64,000 bases of DNA. Source: SSC3 sp963769585 (GTDB lineage Bacteria; Actinomycetota; Actinomycetes; Propionibacteriales; Nocardioidaceae). The position numbers were made by a program, and so were the translations under genes. The notes beneath the pieces are model-generated. The model ran no database searches, was not told the origin of the DNA, and worked only from the letters and a program-made list of their open reading frames with translations. The stretch lies in the NCBI GenBank assembly GCA_963769585.1, contig CAVYMJ010000006.1, forward strand, positions 1,116,001 through 1,180,000, in the 5' to 3' direction. Shown one piece after another: positions 1 to 7,669 of this stretch; the stretch's first letter is position 1, and every line of letters begins with the position of its first letter.

Positions 1-411
1 GATGGTCGAGTCGACGTTCATGAACTCCGACTCAGCGCCCGGCGCGACCAGCGCGACCATGCGCTCGACGAAGCCCCTCAGGTCGCTGGTCCGGCCCTGG
101 ACGAGTGCTTCGCCGTCCGGGGAGCAGAGCTCGACGATGACCACGGAGTGGCCGTCGGTGTCCAGACACGGCCAGACGTGGACGTCCCCGTCGCCGCATG
201 GCTCGTAGAGGCCCTCGATGAGCAGGTCGCGACCGAAGGTCCAGCGGACGTTCCCGGCGCCCGTCAGGAAGACCGCGGTCACCGCGTACGGGTCTCGAGG
301 GTCGTAGGTCAGTTCTGCCTGCATTGGCGTCGCAGCGCCGCTGCCGTCGATCAGCTCGAGCGTGACGCTTTGCTTCACTCCGCTCGGAGCGGTGTTCATG
401 GTGTTGTCCAT
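1..411 (-). CDS. SsgA/SsgB-family sporulation and cell-division regulator (3' end cut by window)
   Basis: The minus-strand frame gives 137 visible residues and runs off the left edge, so the C-terminus is missing. The family length is about 135-145, so only a few residues are probably lost. Seen: an aliphatic N-terminal strand, AELTYDPRDPYAVTAVF near residues 32-48, then WTFGRDLLIEGL, GDGDVHVWP and VVIVELCSPDGEAL. This is the typical SsgA-like order (YDPxDPYAV, WxFxRDLL, GDVxVWP). Family knowledge: SsgA-like proteins are actinobacterial and help place or activate the division septum, with SsgB recruiting FtsZ. Whether this paralogue has that role in this organism is inference. ATG at 411 is preceded by a purine-rich AAGGGA about 9 nt upstream; a second ATG at 399 is possible. 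Confidence 0.85.
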   Translation of the reverse strand, partial: MDNTMNTAPSGVKQSVTLELIDGSGAATPMQAELTYDPRDPYAVTAVFLTGAGNVRWTFGRDLLIEGLYEPCGDGDVHVWPCLDTDGHSVVIVELCSPDGEALVQGRTSDLRGFVERMVALVAPGAESEFMNVDSTI

Positions 412-722
412 GGCTCGGTATCCCTTATCTCCCGCCGTTCGGCACTGAGACGGTCTCCCAACCTGCTCGTGACGCTGTTTGCCGAACTTCTGGGGGTAAT
501 TCTTCTCCCAATAATGTGGAAACCCTGCCCCCGCTCAGCGCGGTTGGCGAGGGGAAGTCCCGATAACTGCCCGTTCGGGGCTGGACATCAGCCTTTTAGA
601 GGGGCGCAGTCGGCCACAGCGGCAGAATCGGACAATTTGCCCAGAAGGGTCAGAACAGCCTCGGGTGTGAGCGCACCACACGCATGAGGTACTGTTTCGC
701 CGCACCCGCGCAGGCGGGTTCG
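412..722. other. Geneless stretch between the SsgA-like gene and tRNA-Val
   Basis: No reading frame here has recognisable protein features or a credible ribosome site on either strand. It must hold the promoter of the SsgA-family gene (leftward) and that of the tRNA (rightward). I could not assign either with confidence. The base composition is less GC-biased around 480-620 than in neighbouring genes, as expected for a regulatory region. Confidence 0.5.
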
Positions 723-794
723 GGGCGATTGGCGCAGTGGTAGCGCGCTTCGTTCACACCGAAGAGGTCACTGGTTCGAACCCAGTATCGCCCA
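723..794 (+). tRNA. tRNA-Val (anticodon CAC)
   Basis: The cloverleaf can be folded by eye. Acceptor GGGCGAT (723-729) pairs with ATCGCCC (787-793). The D stem is GCGC/GCGC (732-735 with 743-746). The anticodon stem is CTTCG/CGAAG around loop TTCACAC (753-759), giving anticodon CAC at 755-757. The T arm is ACTGG-TTCGAAC-CCAGT (770-786). The discriminator base is A794. CCA is not encoded (the next bases are CCG). It reads the valine codon GUG, which is very common in this GC-rich genome. Confidence 0.96.
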
Positions 795-805
795 CCGAGC
801 ATAGA

Positions 806-845
806 ACGGCCCCCTGACCTGCGGAAACGCAGCTTCAGGGGCCGT
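806..845 (+). terminator. Stem-loop terminator after tRNA-Val
   Basis: ACGGCCCCCTGA (806-817) pairs with TCAGGGGCCGT (835-845) with one bulged C. The loop contains a second small hairpin, TGCG-GAAA-CGCA. It begins about 12 nt after the tRNA end and is followed by CTCACTTTG, a weak T-rich tail. Its position fits termination of the tRNA transcript. Confidence 0.75.
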
Positions 846-1130
846 CTCACTTTGATCCGCGTGTCCACTACGTGTCCGCCAGATGTCCATCAAAGGCTCG
901 ATGTGGCCATTTTCCGGAAGGCGGCTTCGAACTCGTCCAGGCAAATGCGGATGTTGCGTCGGGACAGTCCTGAGCGGCGGAGTGACGCACTCATTGCGGC
1001 ATCCGGTCGCTTCCCGGCGTTTGCAATGCCGGCAGGTTTCCGCTGGTCCTGGCACAGGCACAGGCCTGACGTGCCCGATCCGTCTGCGGACCTCTGCCAC
1101 TGTCTCCGCTTGGCGTCGCGGCGGAATCGC
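846..1130. other. Geneless stretch downstream of tRNA-Val
   Basis: No convincing gene is present. On the minus strand a 34-codon frame (994 to 890) ends in RNIRICLDEFEAAFRKMA and has no obvious ribosome site; it could be a decayed fragment. Being directly 3' of a tRNA with an uncoded CCA, the stretch is a plausible place for an old integration scar. I see no integrase and no duplicated tRNA 3' end. Confidence 0.4.
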
Positions 1131-1721
1131 CTAAGGCAGCAGCTTGAGGTCCACCAGCACCGCGACCGCCTGGAGGTCCTGGTCGAAGCCGGCGTACGCC
1201 GAGTAGAGGCCGGAGCCGTCGGGGCACAGGAAGACCGCGGCGGCCACCCGCCCGTCCACCTCCATGGCCACGATCCGCTCTACGAGCGCGCGGTTGTAGA
1301 CCTCCTGCATGTGCTGGTCGTCCTCGAACAGCGGCCGGAGGACGGCCGAGTCCGTGACGTCGTAGAACGCGCCGAGGGCCGAGTCGCAGTCGAGGTGGAA
1401 GTGGGACTCGTGATGCACCAGAGGCTGCCACGACGTCACCTGGTCGACCGCGCCGATGGCCGCCGCACAGCTCATCTCCACCGGCTCGGGCTGCCCGGCC
1501 CTGGGCACGGCGATCGTGCTGAGCACCGTGGTCTGCTCGCCCTGCCCGATGCTGATCTGCTGGACCTCCGGCACGCTGGGTGCGAACCAGGGGTCGGCGA
1601 TCGCCAGGGTGCCCCAGCGCAGCGGGACGCCGGGCCCGGGGGTGGCGGTCACGGTGACCGCCTCCCCCCGGAGCTCGACGCTGCGGCCGAAGCCGACCAG
1701 GACCTCGGGAGCTGTGCTCAT
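1131..1721 (-). CDS. DUF4241 domain-containing protein
   Basis: A 196-residue protein of unknown biochemical function. The C-terminal half carries the pattern that suggests DUF4241: a segment around residues 120-135 with ALGAFYDV, then a long helix and closing strands RVAAAVFLCPDGSGLYSAYAGFD and AVLVDLKLL. The N-terminal half looks like beta-strands with AIADPWF and GQGEQTTVLSTI. ATG at 1721 is preceded by a strong AGGAGG about 7 nt upstream (TAGGAGGGGC on the minus strand), which decides the start although the frame stays open further upstream. It stands alone, transcribed away from thrS. No signal peptide or membrane segment is visible. Confidence 0.75.
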   Translation of the reverse strand: MSTAPEVLVGFGRSVELRGEAVTVTATPGPGVPLRWGTLAIADPWFAPSVPEVQQISIGQGEQTTVLSTIAVPRAGQPEPVEMSCAAAIGAVDQVTSWQPLVHHESHFHLDCDSALGAFYDVTDSAVLRPLFEDDQHMQEVYNRALVERIVAMEVDGRVAAAVFLCPDGSGLYSAYAGFDQDLQAVAVLVDLKLLP

Positions 1722-2057
1722 GCCCCTCCTACCGTTGCTTAAAGACTTGGCCCCGGCGGACCCTCGGTTGCCAACGTAGAACGCCGATACCGTGTTGGGG
1801 ATCGTGCGTCCGAAATAGCCCAGAGCGACAACGTAGTAGACGGTCTCGCCGGCGGCGATGTCCGAAACGTCGATGACAGGCCCACCTCGTCGAACCTCAG
1901 CCATCCGGCTGGCACTCCCCGGGAGCGCTGGCGCGACCCACCAGGCGCAGCCTCTCCCTTGGGCGTCGGTGTCGAGGGTCCGCGAAACCCAGACGCCAGC
2001 GCAACCGGCCTCTCGATACGATCGAGGCTCCCGACCACCCGTCCGAGAGGTACCTCC
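1722..2057. other. Divergent intergenic region between DUF4241 gene and thrS
   Basis: 336 bases without a gene. It carries the DUF4241 ribosome site at its left end and the thrS promoter and ribosome site at its right end. No T-box-like structure is evident. Apart from the palindrome listed separately at 2012-2026, I see nothing I can name. Confidence 0.5.
2012..2026 (+). promoter_or_regulatory. thrS -10 element inside a short palindrome
   Basis: TACGAT (2017-2022) fits an actinobacterial -10 and lies inside the perfect palindrome CTCGAT-ACG-ATCGAG. Transcription would start near 2029, leaving a short leader with GAGAGG before the GTG start. The palindrome could be an operator, but its arms are only six bases. 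Confidence 0.4.
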
Positions 2058-4040
2058 GTGTCCGAGATCAAGATCACCGCCATCGACGCAGGCGAGCGTG
2101 TCGAGCGAGCTGTGACCACGGGCACCAAGGCCTGGGAGCTGTACGCCGACCGGACGGACGTCATCGCGGCGCGGGTCGGCGGCCAGCTCAAGGACCTGGC
2201 GTACGAGCTTGCCGACGGCGACGAGGTCGAGCCGGTCGAGGTGGCGAGCAAGGACGGGCTGGACATCCTGCGGCACTCGACCGCCCACGTGCTCGCCCAA
2301 GCGGTGCAGCAGCTCTTCCCTGACGCCAAGCTCGGCATCGGCCCGCCGGTCGAGAACGGCTTCTACTACGACTTCGACGTTGAGACCCCGTTCGTCCCCG
2401 ACGACCTGGCCAAGCTCGAGACCGCGATGCGCAAGATCATCAAGGAGAACCAGCGCTTCTCACGCAGGGTCACCAGCGACGACGACGCCCGCCTCGAACT
2501 GGCCGACGAGCCCTACAAGCTCGAGCTGATCGGCCTCAAGGGCTCCGCCGACGACGCGGCTGAGGGGGCCAGCGCCGAGGTTGGCGGCGGTGAGCTGACC
2601 ATCTACGACAACCTCAACCGCAACGGAGAGGTCGCCTGGAAGGACCTGTGCCGCGGTCCGCACCTGCCGACCACCAAGCGCATCCCGGCATTCAAGCTGA
2701 TGCGCAGCGCCGCGGCGTACTGGCGCGGGGACGAGAAGAACAAGCAGCTCCAGCGCATCTACGGCACCGCCTGGCCGAGCAAGGACGACCTGGACGCCTA
2801 CCTGCACCGCCTGGAGGAGGCCGAGCGCCGCGACCACCGCAAGCTCGGGCGCGAGCTCGACCTGTTCAGCTTCCCCGACGAGATCGGCTCCGGTCTGGCG
2901 GTCTTCCATCCCAAGGGCGGCGTGGTCAAGCGCGAGATGGAGGACTACGTCCGGCGACGGCACATCGAGGAGGGGTTCCAGTACGTCGGCACCCCGCACA
3001 TCTCCAAGGAGGGCCTCTTTCACACCTCGGGCCACCTGCCGTACTACGCCGACACGATGTTTCCGCCGATGGAGTTCGAGGGCGCGAACTACTACCTCAA
3101 GGCCATGAACTGCCCGATGCACAACCTGATCTTCTCCTCACGGGGGCGGTCCTACCGGGAGCTGCCGCTGCGGCTCTTCGAGTTCGGCTCGGTCTACCGC
3201 TACGAGAAGTCCGGCGTGGTCCACGGCCTGACCCGGGTGCGGGGGATGACCCAGGACGACTCGCACTCCTACGTCACCCCAGAGCAGGCGCCGGGGGAGA
3301 TCAAGCACCTGCTCAACTTCGTGCTGAGCCTGCTCAAGGACTTCGGCCTGGACGACTTCTACCTCGAGCTGTCCACTCGCGACGACTCCAACCCGGGCAA
3401 GTTCGTCGGCTCCGCCGAGGACTGGGCGGTCGCCACCCAGGTCCTGGCCGACGCGGCGAGCGAGACCGGTCTCGAGCTGGTGCCGGATCCGGGCGGCGCG
3501 GCCTTCTACGGGCCGAAGGTCTCGGTGCAGGCGCGGGATGCCATCGGCCGTACCTGGCAGATGTCGACCATCCAGTACGACTTCAACCAGCCCAAGGGCT
3601 TCGAGCTCGAGTACGTCGCGGCCGACGGCTCGCGGCAGCAGCCGGTGATGATCCACTCCGCCAAGTTCGGCTCGATCGAGCGGTTCTTCGGCGTACTCGT
3701 GGAGCACTACGCCGGCGCCTTCCCGCCCTGGCTGGCTCCGGTCCAGGTGGTCGGGATCCCGGTGGCCGAGCGACACGTCGACTACCTGTACGACGTCGCG
3801 GCGAAGCTGAGGGCGTCGGGGATCCGCGTCGAGGTCGACGAGTCCGACGACCGGATGCAGAAGAAGATCCGCAACGCGCAGCTGCAGAAGATCCCCTTCA
3901 TGCTGATCGCCGGTGACGACGACGTCTCCGGCGGCGCGGTCTCCTTCCGCTACCGCGACGGCCACCAGGACAACGGCGTACCGGTCGACGACGCGATCGC
4001 ACGGGTCACCGCAGCCGTGGCTGAGAGGGTCCAGGTGTGA
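2058..4040 (+). CDS. thrS: Threonyl-tRNA synthetase
   Basis: 660 residues, cytosolic; attaches threonine to tRNA-Thr using ATP. The TGS-like N-terminal domain covers residues 1-60. The editing/SAD domain follows with HSTAH (His73, His77). The class II catalytic core contains motif 2-like RVRGMTQDDSH and the zinc-site segment AMNCPMHN (Cys near 351). The C-terminal anticodon-binding domain spans about 545-655. GTG at 2058 is chosen because GAGAGG lies 7 nt upstream and VSEIKIT begins the TGS fold; a longer frame exists upstream but has no family resemblance. It overlaps the next gene by 4 bases (GTGA), starting the conserved thrS-HIT-pgsA-PIM operon. Confidence 0.97.
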   Translation: MSEIKITAIDAGERVERAVTTGTKAWELYADRTDVIAARVGGQLKDLAYELADGDEVEPVEVASKDGLDILRHSTAHVLAQAVQQLFPDAKLGIGPPVENGFYYDFDVETPFVPDDLAKLETAMRKIIKENQRFSRRVTSDDDARLELADEPYKLELIGLKGSADDAAEGASAEVGGGELTIYDNLNRNGEVAWKDLCRGPHLPTTKRIPAFKLMRSAAAYWRGDEKNKQLQRIYGTAWPSKDDLDAYLHRLEEAERRDHRKLGRELDLFSFPDEIGSGLAVFHPKGGVVKREMEDYVRRRHIEEGFQYVGTPHISKEGLFHTSGHLPYYADTMFPPMEFEGANYYLKAMNCPMHNLIFSSRGRSYRELPLRLFEFGSVYRYEKSGVVHGLTRVRGMTQDDSHSYVTPEQAPGEIKHLLNFVLSLLKDFGLDDFYLELSTRDDSNPGKFVGSAEDWAVATQVLADAASETGLELVPDPGGAAFYGPKVSVQARDAIGRTWQMSTIQYDFNQPKGFELEYVAADGSRQQPVMIHSAKFGSIERFFGVLVEHYAGAFPPWLAPVQVVGIPVAERHVDYLYDVAAKLRASGIRVEVDESDDRMQKKIRNAQLQKIPFMLIAGDDDVSGGAVSFRYRDGHQDNGVPVDDAIARVTAAVAERVQV

Positions 4041-4567
4041 GCCACTCCCAGGACGGCGTCGGTGAGCCGGATGCTCTGGACCGGCTCTGGACCCCGCACC
4101 GGATGGCCTACATCGCCGGCGAGAACAAGCCGAGCGACGGTACGCCGGAGACCTGCCCGTTCTGCCGCATCCCGACGCTGTCCGACGAGGACGGACTGGT
4201 GGTGCACCGCGGCGCGGAGTGCTTCGTCGTACTCAACCTGTACCCGTACTCCGCCGGCCACCTGATGGTCTGCCCGTACCGTCATGTCGCGGACTACACC
4301 GAGCTCACCCACGAGGAAACCGTCGAGCTCGCCGAGCTCACCCAGACCGCGATGCGGGTGATCCGCTCGGTCAGCGGCGCGCACGGCTTCAACATCGGCC
4401 TGAACCAGGGCTTCGCGGCCGGAGCCGGCATCGCCGCTCACCTGCACCAGCACGTGGTGCCACGCTGGGCCGGCGACCAGAACTTCATGCCGATCGTCGG
4501 GAAGACCAAGACGATGCCGCAGCTTCTCGCCGACACCCGGTCGCTCCTCGCCGAGAAGTGGTCCTAG
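4037..4567 (+). CDS. HIT-family hydrolase, Ap4A phosphorylase-like (Rv2613c type)
   Basis: 176 residues. The HIT signature HLHQHVVPRW is at about residues 135-144. A CPFC pair sits near 39-42, and the strand pattern VVLNLYPYSAGHLMVCPYRH is typical. Histidine-triad proteins act on nucleoside polyphosphates or nucleotidylated substrates. The closest remembered relative is the mycobacterial protein between thrS and pgsA, described as an Ap4A phosphorylase. That activity is transferred by family and synteny, not shown here. Start GTG at 4037 overlaps the thrS stop. In the usual order pgsA follows directly; here a regulator/methyltransferase cassette intervenes, and a degenerate copy of this gene's 3' end lies at 7487-7514. 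Confidence 0.9.
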   Translation: MSHSQDGVGEPDALDRLWTPHRMAYIAGENKPSDGTPETCPFCRIPTLSDEDGLVVHRGAECFVVLNLYPYSAGHLMVCPYRHVADYTELTHEETVELAELTQTAMRVIRSVSGAHGFNIGLNQGFAAGAGIAAHLHQHVVPRWAGDQNFMPIVGKTKTMPQLLADTRSLLAEKWS

Positions 4568-4578
4568 GAGGACCGGGC

Positions 4579-6207
4579 GTGGGCGACCAGGGCGAGCTGC
4601 TGAGGAGGGCGCACGCCGCCCACGCGGCCCAACGGTTCGCTGCGGCCGGGGAGTCGTTCGCCGAGGCTGACCAGCTCGGCCCGCTCTCCGCGGACGACGT
4701 CGTCGCCTGGCACGAGTCGGCCTGGTGGCTGGGTGACGCCGACCGCTCGCTCGAGTTGGCGGAGCTCGCCCACCAGAAGCTGGTCGCCGAGGGAGAGCCG
4801 ACCCGAGCCGCCCAGCAGTCGATGGCCCTCGGGTTCCTGCTCATGCTGCGCGGGGACCTTGCTGCAGGCTCGGGGTGGCTCCAGCGCGGCCGGTCCCTCC
4901 TGGAGCGTTCGACGGACGAGGCCGCCCGCGGATACGTGGTGCATCTCGACGCCCAGAACGCACTGCACGGTGGCGACCTCGCGCTCGCCGTCGACCTCGC
5001 CCGCCGGGCAGCCGACGCGGCGCGGCGAGCGCCCGACTCCACCCTGCTCTCCCTGTCGCTGATGACCGAGGGGACCGCCCGGCTACGCACCGGGGACGTC
5101 GCCGAGGGGTTGGCCCTGCTCGACGAGGCGATGCTCCCGGTCCAGGCTGGACAGCTGCCGCCCGAGCTCGCCGGGAACCTCTACTGCCAGATGATCGCGG
5201 TCTGCTGGGACCTGTTCGACCTGCGTAGGGCCCGCGAGTGGACCGCGGCGACCGAACGCTGGTGCGAGGGCTTCGACAGCTCGGTGATGTTCTCCGGGAT
5301 CTGCCGCATGCACCGGGTCCAGCTGCGCCAGCTGGCCGGCGAGTGGGACGTCGCCGCCGACGACGCGAAGGTGGTGTGTACCGAGCTCGTCGGCATGAAC
5401 GCCTCGGTCGTCGCCGAGGGGCACTACCTGCTAGGCGATCTGCTTAGGCTGCGGGGCGAGTCGAATGGCGCCGAGTCGGCGTACTTGCGTGCTCACGAGT
5501 TGGGCAGGGACCCTCAGCCGGGCCTCGCCCTGCTGACCGCGCAGGCAGGCCGGCTGGAGGCGTCAGTCGCCTCGCTCCAGACAGCATTGGCAAACGACCG
5601 AGGGGCAGACTATGCACGGGCACCACTGCTGCGCGCCATGGTCGACCTCGCCGTGGATGTCGTGGATCTCGAGACTGCCCGCCGCGCCAGCGATCAGCTA
5701 GCAGCGATCGCGGACCGCTGGAGGTCTGACGGCCTCAGGGGAGCCTCAGCGCAGGCGCGAGGCGCTGTGGCACTGGCGGCCGGGGACGTTGCCGGTTCGG
5801 TCCCGCTGCTGCGCGCGGCGATCCGAGCGTGGCAGGACCTCGAGGCGCCGTACGACGGCGCGCGCGCCCGGATGCTCCTGGCCGAGGCCTACACCGCCCT
5901 GGGTGACCTCGGCTCCGCCGGTCTTGAGCTCGACGCCGCCGAGAAGACGTTGACCAGCCTGGACGCCGCGGTCGACCTCGGACGGTTGCGTCGGCTCCGC
6001 CCTGGATCAGCGCTACCGCAAGGTCTGACCCAGCGGGAGGTCGAGATCCTGCGGCAGGTTGCACGCGGGAGCACCAACAGGCAGATCGCCCAGGAACTGG
6101 TGATCAGCGAGAAGACCGTGGCGCGCCACCTGGCCAACGTCTACCTCAAGCTGGGGGTGTCCACGCGCACCGCTGCCGTCGCCTGGACGAGGGAGCACGG
6201 GGTCTAG
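4579..6207 (+). CDS. LuxR-family transcriptional regulator with TPR-like sensor region
   Basis: 542 residues. A C-terminal LuxR helix-turn-helix at about 483-540 reads LTQREVEILRQVARG, STNRQIAQELVISEKTV and HLANVYLKLGV, including the typical T-x-REVE and NRQIA. The preceding 470 residues are alanine- and leucine-rich helices in repeats of about 35-40 residues, like TPR arrays of LAL/MalT-type regulators. No Walker A motif (GxxxxGK[ST]) is present, so it lacks the ATPase part of full LAL proteins. GTG at 4579 follows AGGAGG at 7 nt, 11 bases after the HIT gene. The likely target is the methyltransferase just downstream, whose 155-base upstream region carries repeats. Signal unknown. Confidence 0.88.
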   Translation: MGDQGELLRRAHAAHAAQRFAAAGESFAEADQLGPLSADDVVAWHESAWWLGDADRSLELAELAHQKLVAEGEPTRAAQQSMALGFLLMLRGDLAAGSGWLQRGRSLLERSTDEAARGYVVHLDAQNALHGGDLALAVDLARRAADAARRAPDSTLLSLSLMTEGTARLRTGDVAEGLALLDEAMLPVQAGQLPPELAGNLYCQMIAVCWDLFDLRRAREWTAATERWCEGFDSSVMFSGICRMHRVQLRQLAGEWDVAADDAKVVCTELVGMNASVVAEGHYLLGDLLRLRGESNGAESAYLRAHELGRDPQPGLALLTAQAGRLEASVASLQTALANDRGADYARAPLLRAMVDLAVDVVDLETARRASDQLAAIADRWRSDGLRGASAQARGAVALAAGDVAGSVPLLRAAIRAWQDLEAPYDGARARMLLAEAYTALGDLGSAGLELDAAEKTLTSLDAAVDLGRLRRLRPGSALPQGLTQREVEILRQVARGSTNRQIAQELVISEKTVARHLANVYLKLGVSTRTAAVAWTREHGV

Positions 6208-6210
6208 GCG

Positions 6211-6246
6211 ACCTCCGGGCTGCACAGAACCTCCGGGCTGCACAGA
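6211..6246 (+). repeat. Perfect 18-bp tandem duplication upstream of the methyltransferase gene
   Basis: ACCTCCGGGCTGCACAGA occurs at 6211-6228 and again at 6229-6246, with no spacer and no mismatch. It lies in the promoter region between the LuxR-type regulator gene and its neighbour. It could be a duplicated regulator-binding site or a recent slippage event. Confidence 0.85.
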
Positions 6247-6271
6247 AAGGTGTACGCCGGCCGATGACAGG

Positions 6272-6293
6272 TTGCACCTTCCGAGCGATGCAA
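6272..6293 (+). promoter_or_regulatory. Candidate operator TTGCA-N12-TGCAA
   Basis: TTGCA (6272-6276) and TGCAA (6289-6293) form an inverted repeat separated by 12 bases, 70 bases before the methyltransferase start. Dyad sites of about 20 bases are usual for LuxR-type dimers. Assigning it to the adjacent regulator is inference. Confidence 0.4.
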
Positions 6294-6362
6294 GCCTCCC
6301 GGGGGTGTTCCTAGGTTCGAGGGGCAGGGACCAGCCCGGTCGTGAATCCTCCAGGAGTGGCC

Positions 6363-7463
6363 ATGAGCATCACCCAGAGTGCCCAGCCCGAGCAGGCCGT
6401 CGCCGTCGACGTCGAAGCAGTCGAGGCGTTCGCCGGAAGGATGTTCGGGATCGTCGCCGATGCGGCCACCGCCCTGACGCTGAGTATCGGCCACCGCACC
6501 GCCCTCTTCGACACCATGGCGGTCCTGCCGCCCTCGACCGCGGAGGCGATCGCCGATGTAGCCGGTCTCCACGAGCGCTACGTCCGGGAGTGGTTGGCTG
6601 CCATGCTGGTCGCCGGGATAGTCGAGGGCGACCCCGCCCAGGAGACCTGGTACCTCCCGCCGGAGCACGCCGCTGTGCTGACCCGGCGCGCTGGCAAGGA
6701 CAACCTCGCCAAGATGGCCCAGTTCATCGGTCTGATGGCCGGGGTGGAACACCAGGTCGTGGCCTGCTTCCGAGACGGCGGGGGCGTTCCCTACAGCGAG
6801 TACGCCGAGTTCCACGCCTTGATGGCCGAGGACAGCAAGGACATCGCAGAGGGGCTCCTGGTGGACGAGGTCGTCCCGCTCGTCGAGGGCCTGGACGGAC
6901 GGCTGAGGTCGGGGATGTCGGTCGCCGACGTCGGCTGCGGCAGCGGGCCTCACCTCAACGTGTTGGCTGCCGCCTACCCCGCCAGCACCTTCGTCGGCTT
7001 CGACTTCTCCGAGGAAGCGATCGCGACCGCGAGGTCAGCAGCCCGCGCCAACGGCCTGACCAATGTCGGCTTCGAGGTTCGCGACGTCGTCGACCTGTCC
7101 GGGACCGGACCCTTCGACCTCGTGACCGCCTTCGACGCAATCCACGACCAGGCCCATCCGGCCGCCGTACTCACCGGCGTCGCCCAGGCGCTCGCGGCCG
7201 ACGGGGTCTTCCTCATGGTCGACATCCGCGCGAGCAGCCATCCGCACGAGAACGTGGGGGTCCCCGGAGGAGGCTTCCTCTACGGGATCTCACTGCTGCA
7301 CTGCATGACGGTGTCACTGGCCCAGGGTGGTGACGGGCTGGGCGCTGTCTGGGGCGAGCAGACGGCGGTCAGCATGCTCCACGACGCCGGCTTCGGGAAG
7401 GTCGAGGTCAAGAGCCTCGAGGGCGACCCCTTCAACAGTTACTTCGTCGCGCGCCGTACCTGA
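6363..7463 (+). CDS. Class I SAM-dependent methyltransferase with N-terminal winged helix (Rv2258c-like)
   Basis: 366 residues. The N-terminal third (about 15-105) resembles the winged-helix dimerisation part of O-methyltransferase-like proteins (LSIGHRTALFDTM, ERYVREWLAAMLVAGIV). The Rossmann methyltransferase core follows, with motif I VADVGCGSG near 188-196, an acidic motif II (FVGFDFS) and motif IV DLVTAFDAIHD. The overall layout matches the mycobacterial Rv2258c type. Substrate unknown. ATG at 6363 is preceded by AGGAG at about 6 nt. It forms a cassette with the upstream LuxR-like regulator. Together they split the conserved HIT-pgsA junction, so they probably arrived by transfer. Confidence 0.85.
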   Translation: MSITQSAQPEQAVAVDVEAVEAFAGRMFGIVADAATALTLSIGHRTALFDTMAVLPPSTAEAIADVAGLHERYVREWLAAMLVAGIVEGDPAQETWYLPPEHAAVLTRRAGKDNLAKMAQFIGLMAGVEHQVVACFRDGGGVPYSEYAEFHALMAEDSKDIAEGLLVDEVVPLVEGLDGRLRSGMSVADVGCGSGPHLNVLAAAYPASTFVGFDFSEEAIATARSAARANGLTNVGFEVRDVVDLSGTGPFDLVTAFDAIHDQAHPAAVLTGVAQALAADGVFLMVDIRASSHPHENVGVPGGGFLYGISLLHCMTVSLAQGGDGLGAVWGEQTAVSMLHDAGFGKVEVKSLEGDPFNSYFVARRT

Positions 7464-7486
7464 GGCGCGCCCAGCGGGGGACGACA

Positions 7487-7514
7487 CTTCTCGCCGACAC
7501 CCGTTCCCTGCTCG
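7487..7514 (+). pseudogene. Relic copy of the HIT gene 3' end
   Basis: This segment matches the HIT gene at 4522-4549 in 25 of 28 positions. The first 17 bases are identical (CTTCTCGCCGACACCCG). All three differences are third-codon changes, so both copies encode LLADTRSLL. After it the sequence diverges. It is read as the displaced original 3' end of the HIT gene left next to pgsA when the regulator/methyltransferase cassette entered. Confidence 0.7.
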
Positions 7515-7669
7515 TCCTGCGGCTGCCGCGGAGCGCGTCAGCCCGAGCGGCGGGCGACTCCGTGGTGACCTGCTACACGCTCCGGCGCTTCCGTCGCGAG
7601 TTTCCCGACCCGCCCACGAACCCGCCCGCCGGAGGCAACGCCAGCAGCGGCAGATAGCCTGGCACCGCC

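Noticed and set aside
477..499. SigF/SigH-like promoter GTTT-N13-GGGTAA on the plus strand
   Set aside because: Spacing is short and it points away from the SsgA-family gene; nothing downstream would use it.
852..1742. Long plus-strand frame opposite the DUF4241 gene
   Set aside because: It is rich in H, R and P with no domain-like pattern and lies antisense to a gene with a strong ribosome site; typical shadow of GC-rich coding DNA.
1739..2338. Minus-strand frame upstream of DUF4241 and over thrS
   Set aside because: Serine/arginine-rich translation, no ribosome site, overlaps the conserved thrS start.
4219..4578. Extension of the LuxR-like regulator upstream into the HIT gene
   Set aside because: The frame is open but the translation is arginine/proline-rich and overlaps HIT; the GTG at 4579 has AGGAGG at good distance.
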